Shown piece after piece: positions 1-7,466 of a stretch of DNA of 64,000 bases. This DNA is from an uncultured bacterium (GTDB lineage Bacteria; Verrucomicrobiota; Verrucomicrobiia; CAIQCK01): positions 1 to 64,000 of the forward strand of contig CAIQCK010000002.1 of the NCBI GenBank assembly GCA_903870275.1, given 5' to 3'. The notes under the pieces were generated by a model. It saw only the letters and a list, made by a program, of their open reading frames with translations, was not told the origin of the DNA and did no database searches. Within the stretch, counting starts at the first letter, position 1. Each line of letters opens with the position of its first letter. The translations under genes were made by a program, and so were the position numbers.

Positions 1-321
1 AGATACAAAACAACCTGATTGCCGCTTGCCAGAACGTGCGCCTCCTGCTGCGACAGCGCCGAACGCGCCCCGGAGCCGCGATGGTCCAGAAGACTCGGCG
101 CGCTCCGATTTCTTGGAGTGGGCCTCGATGGCTTTTGCGTTGTCGCACCCGCCCAACGGGTCATACATTGGCGGCCAACCGCTTCCCAGCCGCTGGCCGC
201 CGCCATTCCCGCCACTGCCTCTAATCATGCGTTTGGGCAACAGGCCCGCAAGCCGTGGGAAAGGCGATCAAACTAATCCGTCAGCCCCGGCAGGGGCGGC
301 AGATAAACGGCAAAATCATTC
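1..321. other. No confident gene; possible tail of an upstream gene
   Basis: All three forward frames contain open stretches. Two of them enter from the window edge, ending at 224 and 349. None gives a recognisable protein and the three compete with each other, as expected for GC-rich DNA. The last 70 bases hold an inverted-repeat hairpin that belongs with the transposase that follows. I see no promoter or RNA gene. Confidence 0.4.
252..297. repeat. REP-type half-element upstream of the transposase
   Basis: GCCCC (284-288) and GGGGC (293-297) form a 5-bp stem around GGCA. GCCGTGGG at 252-259 repeats one arm of the hairpin found downstream at 827-846. Matching palindromic words on both sides of the transposase gene are the usual layout of REP/RAYT units. 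Confidence 0.55.
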
Positions 322-774
322 ATGGCCCATACATTCACGAATCTGCTGAGCCACATCGTATTCAGCACCAAGAACCGCGAGCCGTGGTTGACCGCCGAGA
401 TAAAACCGCGGTTGTTTTCCTATCTCGGCGGCATCTTTCGTGAAATGGAGTGCAAGGCTCTGTTGGTGAATGGACCGGCTGATCATGTTCACATCGCGAC
501 CTCGTTGCCGGCCCGAATGGCGATGTCGGACATCGTGCGCACGGTCAAAGCAAATTCCTCGGGCTGGGTGCATGAGACCTTTCCGACTGCGGCCGGGTTT
601 GCGTGGCAGACCGGCTACGGCGCCTTCAGCGTGAGCCAGTCGCAACTGGAAGCGGTGCTGGCGTATGTGGCGAAGCAGGAAGAGCATCACCAGCGCGTGA
701 CGTTTCAGGAAGAATACGTAAGCTTCTTGAAGAAGCATAACATCCAATACGACGAGCGGTTTTTATGGGAATGA
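322..774 (+). CDS. REP-associated tyrosine transposase (Y1, IS200-like)
   Basis: This 150-residue protein matches the single-domain Y1 (HUH) transposase family that includes IS200 TnpA and RAYT proteins. The HUH metal site is the HVH in the segment ADHVHIA, near residue 55. The catalytic tyrosine is probably the one in AYVAKQEEHH, near residue 112, the usual helix for this enzyme. Such enzymes cut single-stranded DNA at hairpins through a 5'-phosphotyrosine link. The gene stands alone and is flanked by GC-rich hairpins at 252-297 and 791-900, so a domesticated REP-handling role is more likely than an active insertion sequence. No TnpB partner is present. The length is normal for the family and the frame is intact. 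Confidence 0.88.
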   Translation: MAHTFTNLLSHIVFSTKNREPWLTAEIKPRLFSYLGGIFREMECKALLVNGPADHVHIATSLPARMAMSDIVRTVKANSSGWVHETFPTAAGFAWQTGYGAFSVSQSQLEAVLAYVAKQEEHHQRVTFQEEYVSFLKKHNIQYDERFLWE

Positions 775-1117
775 GGGGGGAACGTCTTTCGCCCCTCCGG
801 GGCTGAATGGTTTTCTTGGTTCCCTTCCCACGGCTGACGCCGTGGGCTATTTTCTTGCCGCCACTCCGTGGCGGTGATTACATCCCGGAAGCGTCCGGGA
901 CAGGAAACGCCAAGCCCGACGCACCCCCGTCCGGCTCAGCACAAATCAAGCCGACCGAATCCGACCAGAATTGGTGCCAGTGAGAATCCAAACGATGAAA
1001 CACAGCCTGTTCCGGCGCGCCAACAAGCTGCCACGTAAAAAGCTTGCTCCGAAAGGAGCCAGGTTTTAGCCTGAACGGTCTTGTTTCAAGAGGTGAACGG
1101 AGATTGTTGTCTGACTC
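775..1117. other. Intergenic region between transposase and lut operon
   Basis: Apart from the REP cluster, this 343-base stretch holds a tetraloop hairpin, GCTCC-GAAA-GGAGC (1046-1059), followed at once by CAGG-N6-CCTG (1060-1073), 45 to 72 bases before the lutA start. I see no clear sigma70 promoter and no coding capacity. Confidence 0.5.
791..900. repeat. Cluster of four REP-type hairpins
   Basis: Four perfect inverted repeats follow the transposase: GCCCC-TCC-GGGGC at 791-803, CCCACGGC-TGAC-GCCGTGGG at 827-846, CCGCCAC-TCC-GTGGCGG at 858-874 and TCCCGGA-AGCG-TCCGGGA at 883-900. Two share a TCC loop, and words from the first two also occur upstream at 252-297. This is the substrate type expected for a RAYT enzyme and also ends the intergenic space before the lut operon. 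Confidence 0.7.
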
Positions 1118-1834
1118 GTGAAGATTTCGCTTTTCATACCGTGTTTCATTGACGCGTGCTATCCGCAGGTCGGGATCAGCATGGCGCAGGTGTTGGAGCG
1201 GCTGGGACATCAGGTGGAGTATCCGGAGGATTTCACCTGCTGCGGCCAGCCCGCGTTCAACTCCGGCTATTGGGACGAGGCGCGCGCGGTGGCCGAAAAG
1301 GTGCTCGCGATGTATCGCAGCGCGGAGATCATCGTCGGCGTCTCCGGCTCCTGCGGCGCGATGATGACGACGTTCTACAAGGAACTGTTCCACGGCACAC
1401 CGCTCGAAGCCGAGGCGAACGCGCACGCGGCCAAGTGCTGGGAGTTCTCCGATTTCCTTGTCACCAAGCTCGGCGTGACCGACGTGGGCGCGAAGTTCCC
1501 GGCGAAGGTGACGTTCCACGACGGCTGCCACGGCCTGCGCGAACTGGGCCTCAAGAAACAGCCGCGCGCGCTGCTCGCGAAGGTGAAGGGGTTGGAACTG
1601 ATCGAGATGGGCGCGGCGGAGAGCTGCTGCGGTTTCGGCGGGACGTTTGCGGTCAAGTTCCCCATGATCTCGACGGCGATGGGCGAGGTGAAGTGCGATT
1701 CCGCCCTCAAGACCAATGCCGATTACATCGTGTCGTGCGACGCCAGTTGCCTGATGCACATCCAGGGCCTGGCGGACCGGCAGAAGAAGCCGTTGCGCAC
1801 GATGCATCTGGCGGAGGTGCTGGCGAAACAATGA
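1118..1834 (+). CDS. lutA: Lactate utilisation protein A (CCG-domain Fe-S subunit)
   Basis: This 238-residue protein has two cysteine-rich CCG domains, with Cys-Cys pairs at residues 41-42 (CCGQPAFN) and 170-171 (CCGFGG). That is the standard LutA/YkgE layout. In known systems LutA works with LutB and LutC to oxidise L-lactate to pyruvate in the cytoplasm. Translation starts at a GTG whose product begins MKISLFIPCF, which matches family N-termini. The stop overlaps the lutB start as ATGA, so the operon is translationally coupled. Tetraloop hairpins lie just upstream. A close paralogue, with its first Cys pair at the same position, sits at 13366-14082. Confidence 0.93.
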   Translation: MKISLFIPCFIDACYPQVGISMAQVLERLGHQVEYPEDFTCCGQPAFNSGYWDEARAVAEKVLAMYRSAEIIVGVSGSCGAMMTTFYKELFHGTPLEAEANAHAAKCWEFSDFLVTKLGVTDVGAKFPAKVTFHDGCHGLRELGLKKQPRALLAKVKGLELIEMGAAESCCGFGGTFAVKFPMISTAMGEVKCDSALKTNADYIVSCDASCLMHIQGLADRQKKPLRTMHLAEVLAKQ

Positions 1835-3228
1835 GCACCGTCGCCCAAACCTTCAAGGAAACCGCCCGGCGGCTCACGCGCGACCTGCGCCACCGCGAGT
1901 TGATCCAGAACGCGCTCGGCAAATACTACGTCGGCCGCGACGAGAAGAAGGCGCGGTTTCAGAACTGGCAGGAGGCGCGCCAGGCTGCCGCCGAGATCAA
2001 GTGGGACGCGGTCAACCACCTCGACAAATATCTCGAAGAGTTCGTCAGCAAGCTGGAGGCGCGCGGCACGAAGGTGTTCTGGGCCAGCACCGGCCAGCAG
2101 GCGTGCGATTACATCGTCGAGGTTGCCAAAAAGCGCAACGTCCGCTCGATCGTCAAGTCGAAGGCGATGACCGGCGAGGAAATCCATCTCGCGCAGGCGC
2201 TGGAAAAATCCGGCGTCGAGGTCGTGGAGACGGATCTGGGCGAATACATCGTCCAATTGCGCGAGGAGCCGCCCTACCACATCGTCTTCCCGGCGATGCA
2301 CCTGACGCGCCACGAGATCAGCGACCTGTTCACTAAAAAACTCGGCACCGCGCCCACCGACAACCCGGAAGAGTTGACAATGATCGCGCGGCGGACGCTG
2401 CGGAAAAAATACTGCGCCGCCGACATGGGCATTTCCGGCGCGAACTTCGCCGTCGCCGAGACCGGCATGATTTCGCTCACGACCAACGAGGGCAACGGCC
2501 GGCTCTCGACCTCGCTGCCGAAGGTCCACGTCGCGGTGATCGGCATCGAGAAGGTGCTGCCCACGCTCGACGACCTCGCGCTGTTCCTGCCGATGCTGGC
2601 GACCGCCGGCGCGGCGCAGGCGGTGAGTTGCTACAACACGTTCATCGGCGGCCCGCGGCAGGACGGCGAGTCGGACGGGCCGGAGGAGTTTCACGTCGTG
2701 CTGCTCGACAACGGCCGCACGCGCCTGCTGGCCGACGCCGAGCAGCGTGACACGCTGCACTGCATCCGTTGCGGCGCGTGCCTGAATGTCTGCCCGATCT
2801 ACAAAAACATCGGCGGCCACACCTACGGGACAACCTACATGGGGCCGATCGGCTCGGTCCTCACGCCGCACCTGCGCGGTTTGAAGGAATGGAAGCATCT
2901 CTCGTTCGCGTCGTCGCTCTGCGGCGCGTGCACCGAAGCCTGCCCGGTGAAGATTGACCTGCATCATCACCTGCTGCAGAACCGCCGCAATGCCATCCGC
3001 TGCGCGTCGCCGTGGTGGGAGAAACTGATTTTCAAGGGCTTCGTGACATTGATGAACCATCCGGCGTTTTACCGCCTCGGCGTCAAGCTCGGCTGGTTCG
3101 GCCAGAAGTTCCACTGGCTCGTCAAGGGCACGCGGCTCGACCCGATGTATGCGTGGACGCAGTCGCGCGAGGCGCCGCCGCTGGCCCTCCACACGTTCAA
3201 GGATTACTGGCGGAGGAAAAAATCGTGA
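1831..3228 (+). CDS. lutB: Lactate utilisation protein B (LUD domain, ferredoxin-type)
   Basis: This 465-residue protein carries an N-terminal LUD domain with the family segments VKSKAMTGEEIHL and GISGANFAVAETG. A C-terminal 4Fe-4S region follows, with C311-x2-C314-x2-C317-x3-C321 and C364-x2-C367-x3-C371. This is the normal LutB/YkgF architecture: the iron-sulfur electron carrier of the lactate oxidation complex. The ATG overlaps the lutA stop, and the stop overlaps the lutC GTG. The coding frame stays open well upstream of this ATG through lutA in another frame, but that extension has no family similarity. Confidence 0.94.
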   Translation: MSTVAQTFKETARRLTRDLRHRELIQNALGKYYVGRDEKKARFQNWQEARQAAAEIKWDAVNHLDKYLEEFVSKLEARGTKVFWASTGQQACDYIVEVAKKRNVRSIVKSKAMTGEEIHLAQALEKSGVEVVETDLGEYIVQLREEPPYHIVFPAMHLTRHEISDLFTKKLGTAPTDNPEELTMIARRTLRKKYCAADMGISGANFAVAETGMISLTTNEGNGRLSTSLPKVHVAVIGIEKVLPTLDDLALFLPMLATAGAAQAVSCYNTFIGGPRQDGESDGPEEFHVVLLDNGRTRLLADAEQRDTLHCIRCGACLNVCPIYKNIGGHTYGTTYMGPIGSVLTPHLRGLKEWKHLSFASSLCGACTEACPVKIDLHHHLLQNRRNAIRCASPWWEKLIFKGFVTLMNHPAFYRLGVKLGWFGQKFHWLVKGTRLDPMYAWTQSREAPPLALHTFKDYWRRKKS

Positions 3229-3914
3229 GCGAGCGCGAACCCATTCTCGGACGCATCCGCGAGGCGCTGCGCGCCGCCGCGCCGAAGCCGGGCCTGCTCT
3301 CCGGTCCGGGCCAGCGCGTGCCGGCACACGAAAAGCGGCCGACAGACTTCAGGCCGTGGCTGCCGGCGGTGGGCGAGAGCTTCGACGAGCGCGCGGCGCT
3401 GTTCGCCAAGAACTCGGCGGAGTTGAAGACCGATTTCCAACTCGTCGCTGACCGTGCCGAACTCCAAACGAAACTCGTCGCGCTGGCGCACGCCGAGGGC
3501 TGGAAGAAGATCGCGACGCACGCCGGCGATCTGACCAATTTCGCCTTCGCTGCGCTCGGCATGCCCGTTGTGCGGACGGACAGCCGCTACGATGTGAACG
3601 AACTTGAATCGTCCGACGCCGGCATCACCGAATGCGACGCGCTCGTGGCGCAGACCGGCTCCGTCGTTGTGACGACGCGCAGCGCCGGCGGCCGCGCGCT
3701 GTCGGTGTTGCCGCCGCATCACGTCGTCCTGGCGCGGCGCGACCAATTGCTTCGCGACCTGCCCGCGGCGTTCGCGGCGCTGAAGCGGCAATACGGCAGC
3801 GATTATCCGAGCATGATGTGCCTCATCACCGGCCCCAGCCGCACGGGCGACATCGAGCGCATCCTCGTCCTCGGCGCGCACGGACCGAAGAAACTGACAA
3901 TCTTCTGCCTCTGA
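3225..3914 (+). CDS. lutC: Lactate utilisation protein C (LUD domain)
   Basis: This 229-residue LUD-domain protein is the third subunit of the L-lactate oxidation system. Family signatures include the central ECDALVAQTGSVV, the VLPPHHVVL strand and the C-terminal ITGPSRTGDIE followed by LGAHGPKK. The GTG start overlaps the lutB stop (GTGA), so lutABC reads as a coupled operon. The length is typical for LutC. Compare the much shorter paralogue at 17557-18048, which keeps only the C-terminal core. Confidence 0.92.
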   Translation: MSEREPILGRIREALRAAAPKPGLLSGPGQRVPAHEKRPTDFRPWLPAVGESFDERAALFAKNSAELKTDFQLVADRAELQTKLVALAHAEGWKKIATHAGDLTNFAFAALGMPVVRTDSRYDVNELESSDAGITECDALVAQTGSVVVTTRSAGGRALSVLPPHHVVLARRDQLLRDLPAAFAALKRQYGSDYPSMMCLITGPSRTGDIERILVLGAHGPKKLTIFCL

Positions 3915-3969
3915 GCAGCGAAGGCCGCGAAACGGCAGGACCGTTGGTTTCGACAGCGCGTTCAGATTT

Positions 3970-4791
3970 ATGGCAGGCCGCGACATCACATTCCACGTTT
4001 TCAAGTGGCTGGCGCTGCTGGCGCTGGTGTGGCTGTTCCTGCGCTGGTTCGAGTGGCGCAGCGTTTTCATTCCCTATCGCGAAATGGACGGCACGCCGGC
4101 GGGATTGAGGTTGGGTTTTGAGGACGTGACCATTGCTGCCGCCGACGGTGTGAAACTCAACGGCTGGTATGTGCCGCGGCCCGGCGCGAAACTCACCGTC
4201 CTCTTCTGCCACGGCAACGCGGGCAACATCGGCAACCGGCTCGAAAAGCTGTTCATCCTGCACGAACTCGGCGTCAACGTTTTCCTCTTTGACTACCGCG
4301 GCTACGGTCGCAGCGAGGGCCGTCCGTCGGAGCAAGGCACCTACAACGACGCGCTCGCCGCTTACGACTGGCTGCGCCGGGAAAAATCGGTTGCGCCGGA
4401 GCAGATCGTCGCGCAGGGCGAGTCGCTCGGTTGTGCCGTGGCTGTGGAACTGGCCCGCCAGCGTCTCGTCGGCGGGCTGGTGTTGGAGAGCGCGTTCGCC
4501 AGCGTGCCGGAAATGGCGCGCGCGGTTTATCCGTGGCTGCCGCTGCATTTGCTCTGCGGCATCCGCTACGATTCGCTCGCGAAGATCGGCGCGGTGAAAG
4601 CGCCGCTGCTGAGCCTGCACAGCCGCGAGGACGACATCGTGCCGTTCAGCCAGGCGAAACGGCTGTTCGCCGCCGCGCCGGGGCCGAAGAAACTGGTGGA
4701 GCTTCGCGGCAGCCACAATGACGGTTTCGCCGTGAGCGAGAAGGTTTATCGCGCGGCGCTGAACGAGTTTTTCCGGTCGCTGGGCGGGTGA
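3970..4791 (+). CDS. Membrane-anchored alpha/beta hydrolase (BEM46/ABHD13-like)
   Basis: This 273-residue protein begins with one hydrophobic anchor (about residues 10-25) and continues as an alpha/beta hydrolase. The oxyanion strand is FCHGNAGNIG, the nucleophile elbow is GESLG, the acid is probably the Asp of SREDDIVP, and the catalytic His is in GSHNDGF. This arrangement matches the BEM46/YfhR group of small serine hydrolases, whose natural substrates are mostly unknown. It lies 55 bases after lutC on the same strand and may be co-transcribed, but nothing ties it to lactate use. It is convergent with the cupin gene. Confidence 0.85.
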   Translation: MAGRDITFHVFKWLALLALVWLFLRWFEWRSVFIPYREMDGTPAGLRLGFEDVTIAAADGVKLNGWYVPRPGAKLTVLFCHGNAGNIGNRLEKLFILHELGVNVFLFDYRGYGRSEGRPSEQGTYNDALAAYDWLRREKSVAPEQIVAQGESLGCAVAVELARQRLVGGLVLESAFASVPEMARAVYPWLPLHLLCGIRYDSLAKIGAVKAPLLSLHSREDDIVPFSQAKRLFAAAPGPKKLVELRGSHNDGFAVSEKVYRAALNEFFRSLGG

Positions 4792-4803
4792 GCGGCGCGA
4801 TCG

Positions 4804-5166
4804 TCACACGGTCATCACCGTGTTGTCGTGCTCGTAAGCCGGCGCGCAACAGCAGAGGAACACCAGCGGCTCATCGCCGGTGTTGATGATGTTGTGCCGC
4901 TGGTTTGCCGGGATGGCGACGGCGTCAAGCGGTCCAACGGCGCGCTCCTCGCCGCCTACGCGCATCCGGGCGCGCCCTTGAAGAATGTAGTAAACCTCAT
5001 CGGTGCCGGTGTGATAGTGTTCCTGTGTCGCGGCGCCGGCTGGCAGAATGGCCTCGGCGAGGCTCAGGTTGCGGATGCAGGAGTTGCGGTAAGCCATCAG
5101 CTCGCGGATTTCCGAGCCGTCCTTGGTGATGAATGGCGTGGTGGCGTTGCGTTGGATGATGTCCAT
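4804..5166 (-). CDS. Cupin-domain protein
   Basis: This 120-residue single-cupin protein has motif 1 with metal ligands in QEHYHTGTDEVYYILQGRARM and motif 2 near IPANQRHNIINTGDEPL. Small cupins of this kind bind a divalent metal and act as sugar isomerases, dioxygenases or sensors, and the exact role cannot be read here. The start chosen is the ATG of MDIIQRN. The frame stays open 35 codons further upstream, but that part looks non-coding and runs into the promoter region of the glycan operon. The gene is convergent with the hydrolase. Confidence 0.85.
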   Translation of the reverse strand: MDIIQRNATTPFITKDGSEIRELMAYRNSCIRNLSLAEAILPAGAATQEHYHTGTDEVYYILQGRARMRVGGEERAVGPLDAVAIPANQRHNIINTGDEPLVFLCCCAPAYEHDNTVMTV

Positions 5167-5300
5167 AAGCGGTCTTTTTCGCGTCGGTTGATTTGCCGGG
5201 CGGACATGATAATGTCTCCCGCCGGAGACGCGAGCAAAGAGTGATGTGGCGCCGCCGTTTGCGCCGCGCAAGCGCGCATGGAAACTGAACGGATTTTAGG

Positions 5301-5329
5301 TTGACAGGAAGCCGGCGATTGCCTTAAAT
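5301..5329 (+). promoter_or_regulatory. Sigma70-type promoter of the glycan export operon
   Basis: TTGACA at 5301-5306 is separated by exactly 17 bases from TTAAAT at 5324-5329. The -35 box is perfect and the -10 box matches 4 of 6 positions. It is the only strong candidate ahead of the exported-protein gene at 5444. The GbsR-type gene has a promoter with the same -10 sequence and the same spacing. Confidence 0.65.
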
Positions 5330-5336
5330 GCGCGGT

Positions 5337-5351
5337 TGTCCACAAAGGACA
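5337..5351. promoter_or_regulatory. Palindrome in the predicted initiation region
   Basis: TGTCC-N5-GGACA is a perfect inverted repeat starting 8 bases after the -10 box at 5324-5329, so it covers the expected transcription start. Its position suits a repressor operator, but no regulator can be assigned. Confidence 0.4.
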
Positions 5352-5443
5352 TGTGATTTGCCGAGAGAGTAATATGCCGCCGAGACGAATGGGCGGCAAA
5401 AATGATCGACAGCCCATCAAATAATGCGGGTAAGGAGAGTCCG

Positions 5444-5995
5444 GTGAACACGTTTCAAACAAATTTCGCAGCGATGAAAACGAAGAGATTGCTGGTTGGC
5501 AGCCTTTGGATCCCGCTGGTGGCGACGCTGATCGCCATGTCGGTGGCCGGACCGATGGCGTGGGCGACGGAGGTGCCGCGGGGATCGGGGGAGTTAAAAG
5601 ACAAACTGAAAACGGCCGAGGGTCAGAATCTGACCGTGGGTCAGATGTTGTCCAAGTTGGCAGCCAGGCTCAATCCGCCCTACACCGGCCACAACGACAC
5701 CGATCTCACAAACTTTTTGGGCAGTCTGAATCCGCCGATCATGCCGGGGGACCTCAACAAGCCGGCGACGGTGGGCGACTTGGTAGTGTTTTTGTGCCGA
5801 CTGAATCACGTCGGGCCGACCGGGGACAACCCGACGCCGCAGGATTACCTGGACGCGCTGAATACCCTTAAATATTCGAACCTTTCACAGTTCTTGGCGT
5901 TAACCACTGACCTCCCAGTCACGCTCAATCTCGGTCTGCGTTCTACTGGTGAGTTGGCAAGCCTTTTTAGCGTACGGACGCAAACAGGTCCTTAG
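5444..5995 (+). CDS. Exported protein with two internal repeats, function unknown
   Basis: This 183-residue protein starts at a GTG with a well-placed AAGGAG (5432-5437). An ATG at 5474 is an alternative. A signal peptide runs to about AWA|TEV. The mature part holds two imperfect repeats of about 37 residues, at 62-98 (TVGQMLSKLAARLN then GHNDTDLTNFLGSLN) and 107-143 (TVGDLVVFLCRLN then GDNPTPQDYLDALN). I do not recognise the family. It is the first gene after a strong promoter and directly precedes an outer-membrane barrel and the Wzc/Wza pair, so a periplasmic or surface role in glycan export is plausible but unproven. Confidence 0.7.
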   Translation: MNTFQTNFAAMKTKRLLVGSLWIPLVATLIAMSVAGPMAWATEVPRGSGELKDKLKTAEGQNLTVGQMLSKLAARLNPPYTGHNDTDLTNFLGSLNPPIMPGDLNKPATVGDLVVFLCRLNHVGPTGDNPTPQDYLDALNTLKYSNLSQFLALTTDLPVTLNLGLRSTGELASLFSVRTQTGP

Positions 5996-6062
5996 TAACT
6001 GCGGCCGGCAAAACAGTGCTTGCCCCGATGGCGATTCAGACAATTCGATAAGGAAAGTGAAT

Positions 6063-7325
6063 ATGATTAACCTGCCGACGAAGCTGGTTGTATTATTCTT
6101 GGGCATGCTGGCAGGCGCAGGCACGGCATGGGCCCAACTCTCGCCCAATTCGGGGCTCACACCCGAACAGCAGATGCAACAAAGCCTGAATGGCGCGGAG
6201 GTGAGACAACGCACCTGGGCCTACGGCGTGACGTTGCGTGAGGGATACGACAGCAACTACACCACGACGCCCTACTCTCACGGCAGCTTTACCTCCACCG
6301 TATCGCCGGACGGCCAGTTTGCGTGGAGCAATCCGGACACCGATCTCGCGATCCACTATACGTATTCCGCCGTGTATTACCAAAGCCGCCCGGGCAGTCA
6401 GGTGGACCAGAGTCACGATTTCAGCTTTAACCTTAACCATGAATTTTCGACGCGTCTGCATGTGAATTTTTATGATGAATTCGTGCCAGGTTTTGAGCCG
6501 GACATTTCCATCGGCACATATCAGCGCAGCGCCGACTACATTCAAAACACCGCCAGACTGGGGGCGACTTACCTTCTCAGCAGCCGGCTGGAAGATTCCG
6601 TGTCCATCAGTCATTATTTCATCCGTTACGATGACAGTTCGAATTTGGCGGCCATCCCCGGGATCCCTGTTTCGACCATTTTGAACCGGCAAATCTTTGA
6701 TTTGAGTGATACGCTCAGGTATCGGCCGGATTCCACGACAGCCATAGGCCTGGCTGTGGGCTTTCAGGACACCTCCTACGAGGGCCAGGACCGTAGCAAT
6801 AACGGCCCTTATTTTAACGTGTCGTATACGCGTAATTTCACTCCGCGCCTGCTGCTGGACGCCAGGGCGGGCGCCGCCATGCAAACCTTTAACGTCATCA
6901 GCGGCGTTCAAATCAACCCGGATGTGAGCACGATGTTGACCTACATGTTGTCATCCCGCGCCAGCCTGAACGCGAGCTTCTCCACTCGCATGCAGCCCAC
7001 GGAGGTGAACTCCTATCTTGAGTCGCAGACGTTTCTGTTCAGCGGCGGCTTTGTGTATCAATTCACACCCAAATTGATGGGATCGGCCAGTGTCACCTAT
7101 TCGCCCTCCATCTACCAAAGCAGCATGATTGACCCGCAAACCGGCACCGGAGTCACCGGCAACCAGGAGGAAGACATGGTCGGCGGATCGTTGATGCTGG
7201 GGTATCAATTCACGGTCCATCTCCGCGGTGAAGTCGGCTATTCGTATACTCACTTTACCTCCGACTTCGCCGGTCGCGGTTTCGACCGGCACATGACTTA
7301 CGTGCAGGCGCGTCTGGGTTTCTAG
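6063..7325 (+). CDS. Outer-membrane beta-barrel protein of the glycan locus
   Basis: This 420-residue protein has a signal peptide (MINLPTKLVVLFLGMLAGAG, cleavage near AWA|QL). A long run of alternating amphipathic strands rich in Tyr, Ser and Thr follows, and the chain ends in phenylalanine (ARLGF), the usual terminal residue of outer-membrane barrels. AAGGA (6050-6054) supports the ATG chosen, although the frame is open back to 5949. It lies between the exported repeat protein and the Wzc-like kinase. Barrels in this position often form or assist the outer-membrane exit of an exopolysaccharide. No enzymatic domain is visible. Confidence 0.8.
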   Translation: MINLPTKLVVLFLGMLAGAGTAWAQLSPNSGLTPEQQMQQSLNGAEVRQRTWAYGVTLREGYDSNYTTTPYSHGSFTSTVSPDGQFAWSNPDTDLAIHYTYSAVYYQSRPGSQVDQSHDFSFNLNHEFSTRLHVNFYDEFVPGFEPDISIGTYQRSADYIQNTARLGATYLLSSRLEDSVSISHYFIRYDDSSNLAAIPGIPVSTILNRQIFDLSDTLRYRPDSTTAIGLAVGFQDTSYEGQDRSNNGPYFNVSYTRNFTPRLLLDARAGAAMQTFNVISGVQINPDVSTMLTYMLSSRASLNASFSTRMQPTEVNSYLESQTFLFSGGFVYQFTPKLMGSASVTYSPSIYQSSMIDPQTGTGVTGNQEEDMVGGSLMLGYQFTVHLRGEVGYSYTHFTSDFAGRGFDRHMTYVQARLGF

Positions 7326-7466
7326 CCTGAGAGCCACCCATCATCTCCCGTCGTTTCTTGCCTTGAAATTCCCTTCGTGCTGCACTAATGAAGAACGGGG
7401 TGTGGTATTGTTATTTAGGGATCAGACTGTAGTTCGTTCCCGATCGCGGCGAAGCTGAGTGTCATT

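Noticed and set aside
1156-1830. Upstream extension of lutB through lutA in another frame
   Set aside because: The extension is Arg/Gly-rich and unrelated to LutB; the ATG overlapping the lutA stop gives the family N-terminus.
5949-6062. Extended N-terminus of the outer-membrane barrel
   Set aside because: It precedes a normal signal peptide and a ribosome site at 6050-6054, and overlaps the preceding gene.
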